A stretch of DNA of 33,109 nucleotides from Gammaproteobacteria bacterium (GTDB lineage: Bacteria > Pseudomonadota > Gammaproteobacteria > DSM-16500): the NCBI GenBank assembly GCA_013286215.1, contig JABDGC010000014.1, forward strand, positions 1 to 33,109. The letters run 5' to 3'. Shown in pieces: positions 1 through 7,655 of the stretch. Under the pieces are notes generated by a model that ran no database searches, was not told the origin of the DNA, and saw only the letters and a program-made list of their open reading frames with translations. Numbering within the stretch: position 1 is the first letter of the stretch; the number at the start of each line of letters is the position of its first letter. The position numbers were made by a program, and so were the translations under genes.

Positions 1-2
1 GA

Positions 3-1343
3 AAGCGCATGTATTCAGAGCTTCCCAAGGTTCTGCATCCGCTGGCGGGGAAGCCCTTGCTGGAGCATGTGCTGCAGACGGCCTTGAGCCTTTCTTCCGA
101 GCCACCGCTGGTTATTTATGGCCACGCGGGCGAACGCGTCCGCGCAGCCCTTGCGCATTATCCCGCGACTTGGCTGCCGCAGGACAAGCAGCTTGGAACC
201 GGCCATGCCTTGCTGCAGGCCTTGCCACAGGTGCGCGACGACGAGCAGGTGCTGGCCTTGTATGGCGATGTGCCGCTGATTTCCCCGGAAACCCTGCAAC
301 GCCTGATGCGGGAAACGCCAGCCGAGGCCATTGGCTTAATCACGGCGACTTTAGCCAATCCCCAAGGCTATGGCCGCATTGTGCGCGATGAACAAGGAGC
401 GGTGACCGCTATTGTCGAGGAAAAAGACGCCGATGAAAAAACACGGCGGATTTGTGAAATAAACCCCGGCATTTATTATGCTCCCGCCGCCTCTTTAAAA
501 AAATGGCTGCCCACCTTGTCACCGCGCAATGCCCAGGGTGAATACTATGTGACGGATATCGTGTCGCTGGCGCTCAAGGAAAAACGGCACATCCATACGC
601 TTCAGCCGGCCTTCACCGAAGAAATTCTTGGCGTGAACGATCGCGTACAGTTGAACCAGTTGGAACGTTTTTATCAGGAACGCTACGCGCAAAAACTCCT
701 CTGCCAGGGCGTGACCCTGTATGATCCGCGGCGCTTCGACGTGCGCGGTGAATTGATTGTCGCCGCTGACGTGATCATCGATGTGAACGTGGTCATCGAA
801 GGCCGCGTAGTGCTCGGCAAGGGCTGTGTTATCGGCCCCAACGTTTACCTGCGTAATGCGCAGATCGGCGAGCGCGTGGAAATTCGCGCCAATAGCGTGA
901 TCGACGGTGCCGAGGTGGCGGCGGACTGCATCATCGGTCCCTTTGCGCGCCTGCGGCCAGGCACGGTTTTGGCGCCCAAGGTTCATATCGGCAACTTTGT
1001 CGAAATTAAAAATAGCTTTATTGACCAGGATAGCAAGGTTAACCATTTAAGCTATCTCGGCGACGCCGAAGTGGGCAAGCGCGTCAATGTTGGGGCGGGA
1101 ACTATTACAGCCAACTATAACGGCGTCGACAAGAATAAAACCTGGATCGGCGACGACGCTTCCATTGGTTCGGGAACGGAATTGATTGCGCCGGTGACCG
1201 TTGGAGAAGGCGCGACCATCGGTGCGGGTTCCACGATCACCAAGAATGCGCCGCCGCAACGGTTGACGCTGGCGCGGGCCAAACAACTCACCGTCGAAGC
1301 CTGGCGGCGCCCAGAGAAGAAAAAGCAAAAGGAGCGGATTTAA
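3..1343 (+). CDS. glmU: Bifunctional UDP-GlcNAc pyrophosphorylase / GlcN-1-P acetyltransferase (5' partial)
   Basis: GlmU acetylates glucosamine-1-phosphate and then uridylylates it to UDP-GlcNAc, the cytoplasmic precursor of peptidoglycan and LPS. The frame is open to the window edge (Lys-Arg precede the first Met), and that Met matches the Met inside the family's GxGTRM nucleotide-binding motif, so about 18 N-terminal residues lie upstream of the window. What is visible is a nucleotidyltransferase domain (MYSELPKVLHPLAGKP, then YGDVPLI) and a C-terminal left-handed beta-helix with hexapeptide repeats and the acetyltransferase stretch HIGNFVEIKNS. The stop is followed after one base by the glmS start, so the two genes are surely co-transcribed. 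Family assignment is secure from motifs and context. Confidence 0.97.
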   Translation, partial: KRMYSELPKVLHPLAGKPLLEHVLQTALSLSSEPPLVIYGHAGERVRAALAHYPATWLPQDKQLGTGHALLQALPQVRDDEQVLALYGDVPLISPETLQRLMRETPAEAIGLITATLANPQGYGRIVRDEQGAVTAIVEEKDADEKTRRICEINPGIYYAPAASLKKWLPTLSPRNAQGEYYVTDIVSLALKEKRHIHTLQPAFTEEILGVNDRVQLNQLERFYQERYAQKLLCQGVTLYDPRRFDVRGELIVAADVIIDVNVVIEGRVVLGKGCVIGPNVYLRNAQIGERVEIRANSVIDGAEVAADCIIGPFARLRPGTVLAPKVHIGNFVEIKNSFIDQDSKVNHLSYLGDAEVGKRVNVGAGTITANYNGVDKNKTWIGDDASIGSGTELIAPVTVGEGATIGAGSTITKNAPPQRLTLARAKQLTVEAWRRPEKKKQKERI

Positions 1344-1344
1344 T

Positions 1345-3186
1345 ATGTGCGGGATTGTGGGAGCGGTGGCAGAACGCCACGTCGAGAAAATTTTAATCGA
1401 AGGCCTGTGGCGACTGGAATATCGTGGCTATGATTCGACCGGCATCGCCATGCTGGATCAGCAAAATCGGTTAAATCGTCTGCGCGTTCTTGGCAAAGTC
1501 AGCGAATTGGAAAAAGCACTGCTGGATCCGGCGACGGCCCTCAGAATGCGCGGCAACACGGGCATTGCGCACACACGCTGGGCGACGCATGGTGAGCCCT
1601 CGGAGCGCAATGCCCATCCCTTTGTCTCGCATGACGAAGTCTCCCTGGTACACAACGGCATCATTGAAAATCACGAAACCCTACGCGCGTTTTTGCAGGA
1701 GCAGGGCTATAGCTTCTCCTCTGAAACGGACAGCGAAGTTGTCGTGCATTATATTCATTACCATTATCAAAAAACGCCGGATTTGCTTAAGGCCGTCCAG
1801 ACCGTGGTCAAGGAGCTGGAAGGCGCCTATGCGCTGGCCATTATTTCCTCCAGAGAACCGGGCCGCGTAATCGGCGTGCGCCATGGTAGTCCGTTGGTGG
1901 TCGGCAAGGGCATCGGCGAAAACTTTATCGCCTCCGACGTCTTAGCGCTTTTGCATGTTGTCCAGCAATTTATTTATTTGGAAGACCGGGACCTGGCGGA
2001 TTTGAGCTGTGAGAGTGTTCGCATCTATAACGCGGCTGGTAAGTTGGTTGAGCGTAAATTACATCCGGTTGACGGCCACTATGATGTAGTGGATCGCGGG
2101 GAATACCGCCACTACATGCGCAAGGAAATCGCCGAGCAGACGCAGGCCGTCACAACCTGCATGGATGGACGGGTGGGACAGAAACAACTGAACGAGGCGG
2201 TCTTTGGTCTGGCCTTGCAGAGTAAATTGGGCGAGGTCAGGGCGGTGCACCTGGTGGCCTGTGGCACCAGTTATCACGCCGCTCTCGTCGGCAAATACTG
2301 GCTTGAGGCTTTGACCGGTGTCCCGGTTTCGGTCGAAATTGCCTCGGAATTCCGCTACCGTAAACCGGTGGTGCCGCCGCAAACCTTGTTTATCACCTTG
2401 TCGCAGTCTGGGGAAACCGCCGATACCTTGGCCGCGTTGCACCTGGCCAAAAAAATGAACTATCTCGACACCCTGGCAATTTGCAATGTGCCGAAAAGCA
2501 CGCTGACGCGCGAGGCCGACCACGTGTTTTTAACGCGTGCTGGCATGGAAATTGGCGTCGCTTCCACCAAGGGCTTCACGACGCAATTATTGGCCCTGCT
2601 GCTTTTCACTGCGGTGCTTGGAAAAAAGCAGCGTCCGTCGCCGGAGCAGGATGCCGCGATTATTTCCGCGCTGCATAGCTTGCCTCTGCTTTTGAAGCAG
2701 GTGATGGCTTGCGACGGACAAATCGCCCAGTTGGCCCACCGGTTTATCGACAAACAGCACGCCTTGTTTTTAGGGCGCGGCTCGCTCTATCCCATCGCGC
2801 TCGAGGGTGCCTTGAAGCTCAAGGAAATTTCCTATATCCACGCGGAAGGCTATCCCGGCGGCGAATTGAAACATGGTCCGCTGGCCTTGGTCGACCGCTA
2901 TATGCCGGTGATCGCACTTGCGCCCAAGAATGAATTATTCGAAAAAGTGAAATCGAATTTAGCCGAGGTTCAGGCCCGTGGCGGCGAGCTCTATGTGCTG
3001 ACGGACGCACCTAATGAATTCAACGCCAAACACATGCACCTTTTAACCATGCCCGCCATGCATCCCGTGGTGGCGCCGATCGTCTATACCCTACCCTTGC
3101 AATTGCTGGCCTACCATGTGGCGGTGTTAAAAGGAACGGATGTCGACCAGCCGCGCAACCTGGCGAAATCGGTGACGGTGGAGTAG
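1345..3186 (+). CDS. glmS: Glutamine--fructose-6-phosphate aminotransferase (isomerizing)
   Basis: GlmS makes glucosamine-6-phosphate from fructose-6-phosphate and glutamine, feeding GlmM and GlmU. At 613 residues it is the usual length. The start MCGIVGAV places Cys2 as the N-terminal nucleophile of the class II glutaminase domain (about residues 2-220), which also shows the motifs YRGYDSTG and HTRWATHG. Two SIS sugar-isomerase domains follow (about 290-420 with TLSQSGETADTL, and 460-600 with EGYPGGELKHGPLALVD), ending in the typical LAKSVTVE. An AAAGGAGCGG ribosome-binding site sits inside the end of glmU, 1 bp from the start. No glmS ribozyme is expected or seen, because the gene abuts glmU. 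Confidence 0.98.
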   Translation: MCGIVGAVAERHVEKILIEGLWRLEYRGYDSTGIAMLDQQNRLNRLRVLGKVSELEKALLDPATALRMRGNTGIAHTRWATHGEPSERNAHPFVSHDEVSLVHNGIIENHETLRAFLQEQGYSFSSETDSEVVVHYIHYHYQKTPDLLKAVQTVVKELEGAYALAIISSREPGRVIGVRHGSPLVVGKGIGENFIASDVLALLHVVQQFIYLEDRDLADLSCESVRIYNAAGKLVERKLHPVDGHYDVVDRGEYRHYMRKEIAEQTQAVTTCMDGRVGQKQLNEAVFGLALQSKLGEVRAVHLVACGTSYHAALVGKYWLEALTGVPVSVEIASEFRYRKPVVPPQTLFITLSQSGETADTLAALHLAKKMNYLDTLAICNVPKSTLTREADHVFLTRAGMEIGVASTKGFTTQLLALLLFTAVLGKKQRPSPEQDAAIISALHSLPLLLKQVMACDGQIAQLAHRFIDKQHALFLGRGSLYPIALEGALKLKEISYIHAEGYPGGELKHGPLALVDRYMPVIALAPKNELFEKVKSNLAEVQARGGELYVLTDAPNEFNAKHMHLLTMPAMHPVVAPIVYTLPLQLLAYHVAVLKGTDVDQPRNLAKSVTVE

Positions 3187-3211
3187 AGAAGGTCGTTTTA
3201 TATTAATATAA

Positions 3212-4384
3212 TCAATATTCGTAATTCTTGTTCCATAAGTTTTCCAAAAAGTCCTGCCAGGGCAAGACTTCAATTGGAGTTTGATTGATCGTCGCAAGAA
3301 TTCTTTTCCGAGGCGCGAGGCAAACGACGAGAGCCTGTTTTGGCTTGTAGTCTTCGCAGAAGGTTGTTAAACCCTTTAGCTCGCTTAAATGAGGCGAGGA
3401 AGAAATTTTCACTTCAATGGCTGTTTTTCCCTCATTCAACACAAAATCAACCGCCAGTCCCGACTTGCTACGCCAGTAGCGGATAGGCGAGTCTATTTCA
3501 TTCAAGCCCAAATAAGCGATTAATTCCATCAGAATATAATGTTCAAAAGCGTCGCCAGCATCGGTGCCCCGCAGCAGCGCAATTTTTCTGTGTTTGAGGT
3601 AATTTGCCACGCCGATGTCAAATAAATAAAATTTGGGTGTTGATTGGATGAGTTCACGCTTTACTTTTTTATGAAAGGGCAAGATGGCGTAGCCAAGTAA
3701 GGTATCTTCGAGTATTTGATAATATTCTTTAATTGTTTTCGCGTCGACGGCGCAATCCCGGGCAAGATTGGCGAAATTAATCATTTGGCCGTTGCTAAAA
3801 CCGACTAAGTCCATAAAGCGAGCAAATCCAGGTAGATTTCTTACCAGGCCTTCAGCTTGGATCTCCTCGATTAAATAATCGCTAATGTAGGCACGTAACA
3901 TTCGGGGTGCTTGATCTGATAAATAATGAGAAGGCAGCAAGCCCTGATTGAGTGCTCTTAATAAGTCAAACTCGGGGATCTCTTTATAAACCAATGGATA
4001 AAAATTAAAACGCCAGGCTCTTCCGCCCAATAAGTTGGCCGCACCTCGTTTCAATTTTCTGGCGCTAGAGCCACATAGAATGAAGCTCATTTTCTTGTTT
4101 TCGATGAGCCAATGGATTTCATTCAACAACACCGGCACTTTTTGTATTTCATCAATAATTACGGGTTGTTTTAATTGATCGGTGCTGAGGCTAATGAGTT
4201 CCTCCCGTAGTAAATGTGGCGCGGCAAGCAGGCGAGTTAATTCATCCGTTTTTAATAAGTCATAAAAAATAGAACGCGGAAAATGCTGTTTTAAATAGGT
4301 GGATTTGCCCGTTTTACGCGCCCCCCATAGGAAAGCCGATTGTCCCGTAGGCAGCTTTAAGTCTAACCAGCGTTTGAGGGTCAT
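3212..4384 (-). CDS. AAA-family ATPase with DUF4143 domain
   Basis: This is a 390-residue ATPase of the AAA_14/DUF4143 group, common in bacteria but without a firmly known role. An N-terminal P-loop (GARKTGKST, about residues 21-29) is followed by Walker B-like PVIIDEIQKVP and the sensor-like stretch FILCGSSARKLKRG. The C-terminal half has the DUF4143 pattern: a winged-helix-like linker (QMINFANLARDCAVDAKTI) and a nuclease-fold-like end (YWRSKSGLAVDFVL ... TAIEVK). That E-x-K tail resembles PD-(D/E)xK enzymes, but catalysis is not shown. I use the ATG at 4384; a TTG at 4393 in the same frame is possible, and neither has a strong ribosome-binding site. A large palindromic site lies 20-80 bp upstream. 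The gene is convergent with glmS and stands apart from its neighbours. Confidence 0.85.
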   Translation of the reverse strand: MTLKRWLDLKLPTGQSAFLWGARKTGKSTYLKQHFPRSIFYDLLKTDELTRLLAAPHLLREELISLSTDQLKQPVIIDEIQKVPVLLNEIHWLIENKKMSFILCGSSARKLKRGAANLLGGRAWRFNFYPLVYKEIPEFDLLRALNQGLLPSHYLSDQAPRMLRAYISDYLIEEIQAEGLVRNLPGFARFMDLVGFSNGQMINFANLARDCAVDAKTIKEYYQILEDTLLGYAILPFHKKVKRELIQSTPKFYLFDIGVANYLKHRKIALLRGTDAGDAFEHYILMELIAYLGLNEIDSPIRYWRSKSGLAVDFVLNEGKTAIEVKISSSPHLSELKGLTTFCEDYKPKQALVVCLAPRKRILATINQTPIEVLPWQDFLENLWNKNYEY

Positions 4385-4406
4385 GGAGGTCAAGATCCAT
4401 ATTTAC

Positions 4407-4430
4407 TTAAAAGGAGTATACTCCATTTAA
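4407..4430. promoter_or_regulatory. Palindromic candidate operator upstream of the AAA/DUF4143 gene
   Basis: A 24-bp palindrome with 11 of 12 base pairs matching, centred on GGAGTATACTCC at 4413-4424. It lies about 25-45 bp upstream of the ATPase start, where its promoter should be. The half-site CTTAAAAGGAG recurs at 4437-4447 in the next palindrome, 31 bp (about three helical turns) away. Protein binding and autoregulation are inferences from symmetry and position. Confidence 0.45.
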
Positions 4431-4434
4431 AGAC

Positions 4435-4464
4435 AACTTAAAAGGAGCGAAATCCTTTTAAGTT
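4435..4464. repeat. 12-bp perfect inverted repeat with 6-base loop
   Basis: The arms 4435-4446 and 4453-4464 are perfectly complementary around the loop GCGAAA. The arm starts with the same CTTAAAAGGAG seen at 4406-4416. It could be a second operator half of the ATPase gene or the promoter-distal part of the same control region. A terminator role for the ATPase gene is excluded by position, and no clean T-run follows it on the minus strand. Confidence 0.5.
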
Positions 4465-4504
4465 TTAATAATAGTAAATAAATACAATCACTTATAAAAA
4501 ATCT

Positions 4505-6661
4505 TTAAACCTGCTCCACATAACTCGCGATCAGCCATTTCACGCCGACGCGGGCGAAGCGGATTTGGAGGCGGGCGCGGTCGCCCTGGCCTTCTTGTTG
4601 CAGGACGATGCCTTCGCCGAATTGGGGGTGCACGACTTGTTGACCGATGCGTAGACCCGAGATGGCTTGGGGTTCGGCCTTGGTCGTCATCGATTCGGGC
4701 AGGGTGACTTTGGTTTTGACGCGGATACCTTCGATTAGGCCGGCGGGGATTTCTTGCAGAAAGCGTGAGGGGCGGTTGTGGGTGTTTTTACCATAAAGCT
4801 GACGCGCTTCGGCATAGCAGAGATATAATTTTTGCATTGCGCGGGTCACGCCAACGTAGCAGAGGCGGCGTTCTTCTTCCAGTTTCTCCGGGCTTTCCTG
4901 TGACAGATAATGTGGGAAGAGACCTTCTTCGCAGCCGGCCAGAAAGACCACGGCGAATTCCAGGCCTTTGGCGGAATGCAGCGTCATCAGTTGCACACTG
5001 TCTTGCGAAAGACCGGCCTGTCCTTCGCCGGCTTCCAGCGCGGAATAGGACAGAAAGGCTGACAACGGCGGGATTCGTTGTTGTTCTGCGTCTGCCTCGG
5101 GTTCAAACTCTTTAGCAGCGTTGATCAATTCCTCCAGGTTTTCCACGCGGGCAATGCCTTTTTCACCCTTTTCCTTGCGGTAATGCTCAAGGAGTCCGCT
5201 ATTGTAGACCACGTGTTGCACGGTTTCATGCAGCGAGAGGCCTTGCACATCGTTGCGGAGGGTTTTAATCAGCTCGAGGAAATGTGAAACACCGGAGGCG
5301 GTGCGCGCCGGAATGCGTTTTTCAACCAGCAATTGTTCGGCTGCTTGCCAGGAGGAAAGTCCGCTGTGCTTGGCGTGCTCGCGAATCAGCGCCTGTGTAT
5401 TGTCGCCGATCCCGCGTGTTGGCAGATTGATGATGCGTTCAAAGGAGGCGTCGTCGCTGAAGTTGGTCAAGAGGCGCAGATAGGCGAGCATGTCCTTGAT
5501 TTCCGCGCGTTCGAAGAAGCGTAGACCGCCATAAATCCGGTAGGGAATGCCGTAATGGATCAGCGTTTCTTCCAGCACGCGGGATTGCGCGTTCGAGCGG
5601 TACAAGATGGCCATGTTATTCAAGGCCAGGCCGCGGTCCTGCTGTTCGCGAATGCGGTTGGCGATGAAATGGGCCTCGTCAAATTCATTGAAGGCGGCGT
5701 AGAGCGTGATCTTGTCGCCCTCGCCCTGAGTGGTCCAGAGATTTTTGCCAAACCGGCTTTGATTGTTGGCGATCAGCGCGTTGGCCGCCTTGAGAATGGT
5801 GCCGGTGGAACGGTAGTTTTGTTCTAGGCGGACTAAACTGACTTGGGAAAAATCACGGCGAAAACGCTCAAGGTTTTCCACCTGCGCGCCGCGCCAGCCA
5901 TAAATGGACTGGTCGTCGTCGCCGACGATGGTGATATAGCTGTTCTGGCCAGCCAATTGGCGCACCCAGGCGTATTGCATGGCATTGGTGTCTTGAAACT
6001 CGTCGACAAGCAGGTGACGAAAACGGGTTTGATAGTGCGCCAGCAGTTCAGGGTGATTTTGCCAGAGCTTATGGACCTTGAGTAGCAGGTCAGCGAAATC
6101 AACCAAGCCGGCGCGTTTGCAAGCTTCTTCGTAGGCGCTGTAAATCAGGATCCATTTTTGTTGGATAGGATTGCCGTGCGCCGAGAGTTGCCCGGCTTCC
6201 AGGCCTTCGTCTTTTTGACCGTTGATAAACCACTGTGCCTCTTTAGCTGGGAATTTATCTTCGTCAAGGTTGAGTGAGGCGATGAGACGGCGCAGAAGAC
6301 GGTATTGATCGTCAGAGTCCAGAATTTGAAAATGCTCAGCCAGTCCGGCTTCGCGCCAATGCAGCCGCAAGAGGCGGTGGCTGAGATTATGAAAGGTGCC
6401 GACCCATAAATTTCGCGCGGAAGTCCCCAACAAGGTTTCAATCCGCTGCCGCATCTCGCTGGCGGCTTTGTTAGTGAAGGTGACGGCCAAGATATTGGCC
6501 GGTGACACTTTTTCCTGATGCACCAGCCAGGCGATGCGATAGGTTAGCACGCGGGTTTTGCCGCTGCCGGCTCCGGCCAGGACGAGCTGATGCCCCAACG
6601 GCGCCGTGACGGCTTCGCGTTGTGCCTCATTGAGAGAATGAAAAATAGTGGGGATGGTCAT
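4505..6661 (-). CDS. uvrD: ATP-dependent DNA helicase II UvrD
   Basis: This superfamily 1A 3'-5' helicase acts in nucleotide excision and mismatch repair. It has 718 residues from the ATG at 6661; I prefer that start because SLNEAQREAV then sits at the usual distance from the N-terminus, although the frame extends to an ATG at 6697. Motifs run in order: P-loop GAGSGKT (residues 30-36), motif II LLVDEFQDTNAMQY, motif III VGDDDQSIYGWRGA, motif IV LEQNYRS, and motifs V/VI LMTLHSAKGLEF and YVGVTRAM. The C-terminal basic/Tudor-like tail (VVHPQFGEGIVLQQ ... GVKWLIASYV) is characteristic of UvrD rather than Rep. The gene is transcribed away from phaE. Confidence 0.96.
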   Translation of the reverse strand: MTIPTIFHSLNEAQREAVTAPLGHQLVLAGAGSGKTRVLTYRIAWLVHQEKVSPANILAVTFTNKAASEMRQRIETLLGTSARNLWVGTFHNLSHRLLRLHWREAGLAEHFQILDSDDQYRLLRRLIASLNLDEDKFPAKEAQWFINGQKDEGLEAGQLSAHGNPIQQKWILIYSAYEEACKRAGLVDFADLLLKVHKLWQNHPELLAHYQTRFRHLLVDEFQDTNAMQYAWVRQLAGQNSYITIVGDDDQSIYGWRGAQVENLERFRRDFSQVSLVRLEQNYRSTGTILKAANALIANNQSRFGKNLWTTQGEGDKITLYAAFNEFDEAHFIANRIREQQDRGLALNNMAILYRSNAQSRVLEETLIHYGIPYRIYGGLRFFERAEIKDMLAYLRLLTNFSDDASFERIINLPTRGIGDNTQALIREHAKHSGLSSWQAAEQLLVEKRIPARTASGVSHFLELIKTLRNDVQGLSLHETVQHVVYNSGLLEHYRKEKGEKGIARVENLEELINAAKEFEPEADAEQQRIPPLSAFLSYSALEAGEGQAGLSQDSVQLMTLHSAKGLEFAVVFLAGCEEGLFPHYLSQESPEKLEEERRLCYVGVTRAMQKLYLCYAEARQLYGKNTHNRPSRFLQEIPAGLIEGIRVKTKVTLPESMTTKAEPQAISGLRIGQQVVHPQFGEGIVLQQEGQGDRARLQIRFARVGVKWLIASYVEQV

Positions 6662-6720
6662 AGCGAAGAATTGTAACGGAACTTGCCAATAAAGCAAAGC
6701 GAGATGCTGGATTCCAGCAA

Positions 6721-6821
6721 GGGGAAGGGAGCATAGGCGTTAAGCTAAGCAAAATATTCCGCCACCAAAAACGTGGAGGAGAGGGTATTTTGCTTAGCTT
6801 GACGCCTATGGGGGAAGGGAG
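6721..6821. mobile_element. MITE-like element with 25-bp terminal inverted repeats and an 11-bp flanking direct repeat
   Basis: A 79-bp element (6732-6810) has 25-bp terminal inverted repeats (6732-6756 and 6786-6810, one mismatch at 6741). Its centre is the window's recurrent hairpin core (loop CAAAAAC, arm GTGGAGGAGAGGG). It is flanked on both sides by the identical 11-mer GGGGAAGGGAG (6721-6731 and 6811-6821), as expected for a target-site duplication. It lies between the divergent uvrD and phaE genes and carries no ORF. Mobility is inferred. Confidence 0.6.
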
Positions 6822-6882
6822 AGCAGGTGTTATTCCCGCCTGATCTAGGTTAAGATAAAAGCAGCCTTGAAAAGGAGTTCAC

Positions 6883-7350
6883 ATGCAAAATGACGATTAT
6901 TTAAACAAGGATTTTTTACAAGGACATGAAATCTGGCTAAAGCAATCCAAACAGTTTTTTGAACAAAGCCTGCCTTTATTGGACCAGTTTTTTTCCAGTC
7001 CCTATGCCAACGAGGAAGAAGCCTTATTTGCCCTCGATGAAATGATTTATTATTTTAAGGCGCAAATTAAAAGCCAACAGAATTTTTTTCATTTTCTCCC
7101 GCCCATTGATCCCTCCAGGCAGTCGCTCTTTCCAAAATATTTTTCCATGCTGGCTGAAATGACAGATGAATCGGTAAATCTTTTGCATGAAAAAATGCGC
7201 ACCAAAATCGAAAAGAAAACCTCGCCGCAATCGCTGCGAGATTTTTATGAACTCTGGCTGGAGTGCGGTGAAGAAGTCTATCAGAAGTGGCTACACACCG
7301 ATAAATTCCTGGCCGCCTTTGGCGAAATTATGGATGGAATGTTTCGCTAG
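6883..7350 (+). CDS. phaE: Class III PHA synthase subunit PhaE-like protein (short)
   Basis: A 155-residue helical protein whose C-terminal third matches the PhaE pattern: LRDFYELWLECGEEVYQ followed by FLAAFGEIMDG, ending in MFR. PhaE partners a class III PhaC to form the active polyhydroxyalkanoate synthase on cytoplasmic granules. Characterised PhaE proteins are more than twice as long, so this is a reduced version; the N-terminal 60 residues have no motif I know. An AAAAGGAG ribosome-binding site lies 6 bp before the ATG. A class III phaC lies 1.7 kb downstream on the same strand, separated by a repeat cluster and an antisense gene. Family is fairly sure; whether the short form still activates PhaC is open. 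Confidence 0.75.
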   Translation: MQNDDYLNKDFLQGHEIWLKQSKQFFEQSLPLLDQFFSSPYANEEEALFALDEMIYYFKAQIKSQQNFFHFLPPIDPSRQSLFPKYFSMLAEMTDESVNLLHEKMRTKIEKKTSPQSLRDFYELWLECGEEVYQKWLHTDKFLAAFGEIMDGMFR

Positions 7351-7379
7351 GTGCATATATCCGCTCCACCCTCCATATC

Positions 7380-7412
7380 CCCCTTCCTCCACGCTTTTGG
7401 TGGAGGAAGGGG
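7380..7412. repeat. Interspersed hairpin repeat, copy R1
   Basis: A perfect 13-bp stem (7380-7392 with 7400-7412) around the 7-base loop GCTTTTG, embedded in purine/pyrimidine-rich flanks. It is in the opposite orientation to copy R3 at 7566-7598. It lies 30 bp past the phaE stop and could stop transcription, but no T-run follows, so it is recorded as a repeat. Confidence 0.8.
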
Positions 7413-7483
7413 TAAGGGGAAGGAGGTATAAAATTAATCATAATCAGCGAATTATAATTAATAACACCTCCGCTCTCCCTAAT

Positions 7484-7515
7484 CCTCTCCTCTACTAAAA
7501 GCGTGGAGGAGAGGG
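7484..7515. repeat. Interspersed hairpin repeat, copy R2 (one mismatch)
   Basis: Same family: an arm close to CCTCTCCTCTAC, loop TAAAAGC, then GTGGAGGAGAGG, with one mismatched pair. It lies between R1 and R3 in the phaE-downstream spacer. Confidence 0.7.
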
Positions 7516-7565
7516 GAATTTAAAATGGGGACCGAATATTTACTAATAATACCTCCTTCCCCTAA

Positions 7566-7598
7566 CCCCTTCCTCCACCAAAAGCGTGGAGGAAGGGG
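7566..7598. repeat. Interspersed hairpin repeat, copy R3
   Basis: A perfect 13-bp stem around the loop CAAAAGC, the reverse complement of the R1 loop. The spacer 7351-7655 (about 305 bp) otherwise holds short direct repeats of the type GAATATTTACC (7618-7650) and no ORF I can support. Confidence 0.8.
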
Positions 7599-7655
7599 GA
7601 TATGGAAGGGAAAGCCGAATATTTACCGAATATTTACCTAATATTTACCTAGGTT

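Noticed and set aside
519-1046. Long minus-strand ORF opposite glmU
   Set aside because: It lies wholly within a conserved, motif-bearing gene on the other strand; high GC at codon position 3 makes such shadow frames common.
7380-7598. CRISPR-like array of hairpin repeats
   Set aside because: Three repeats in mixed orientation with irregular spacing and diverged arms, no uniform spacers and no cas genes nearby; they belong to the dispersed hairpin family.
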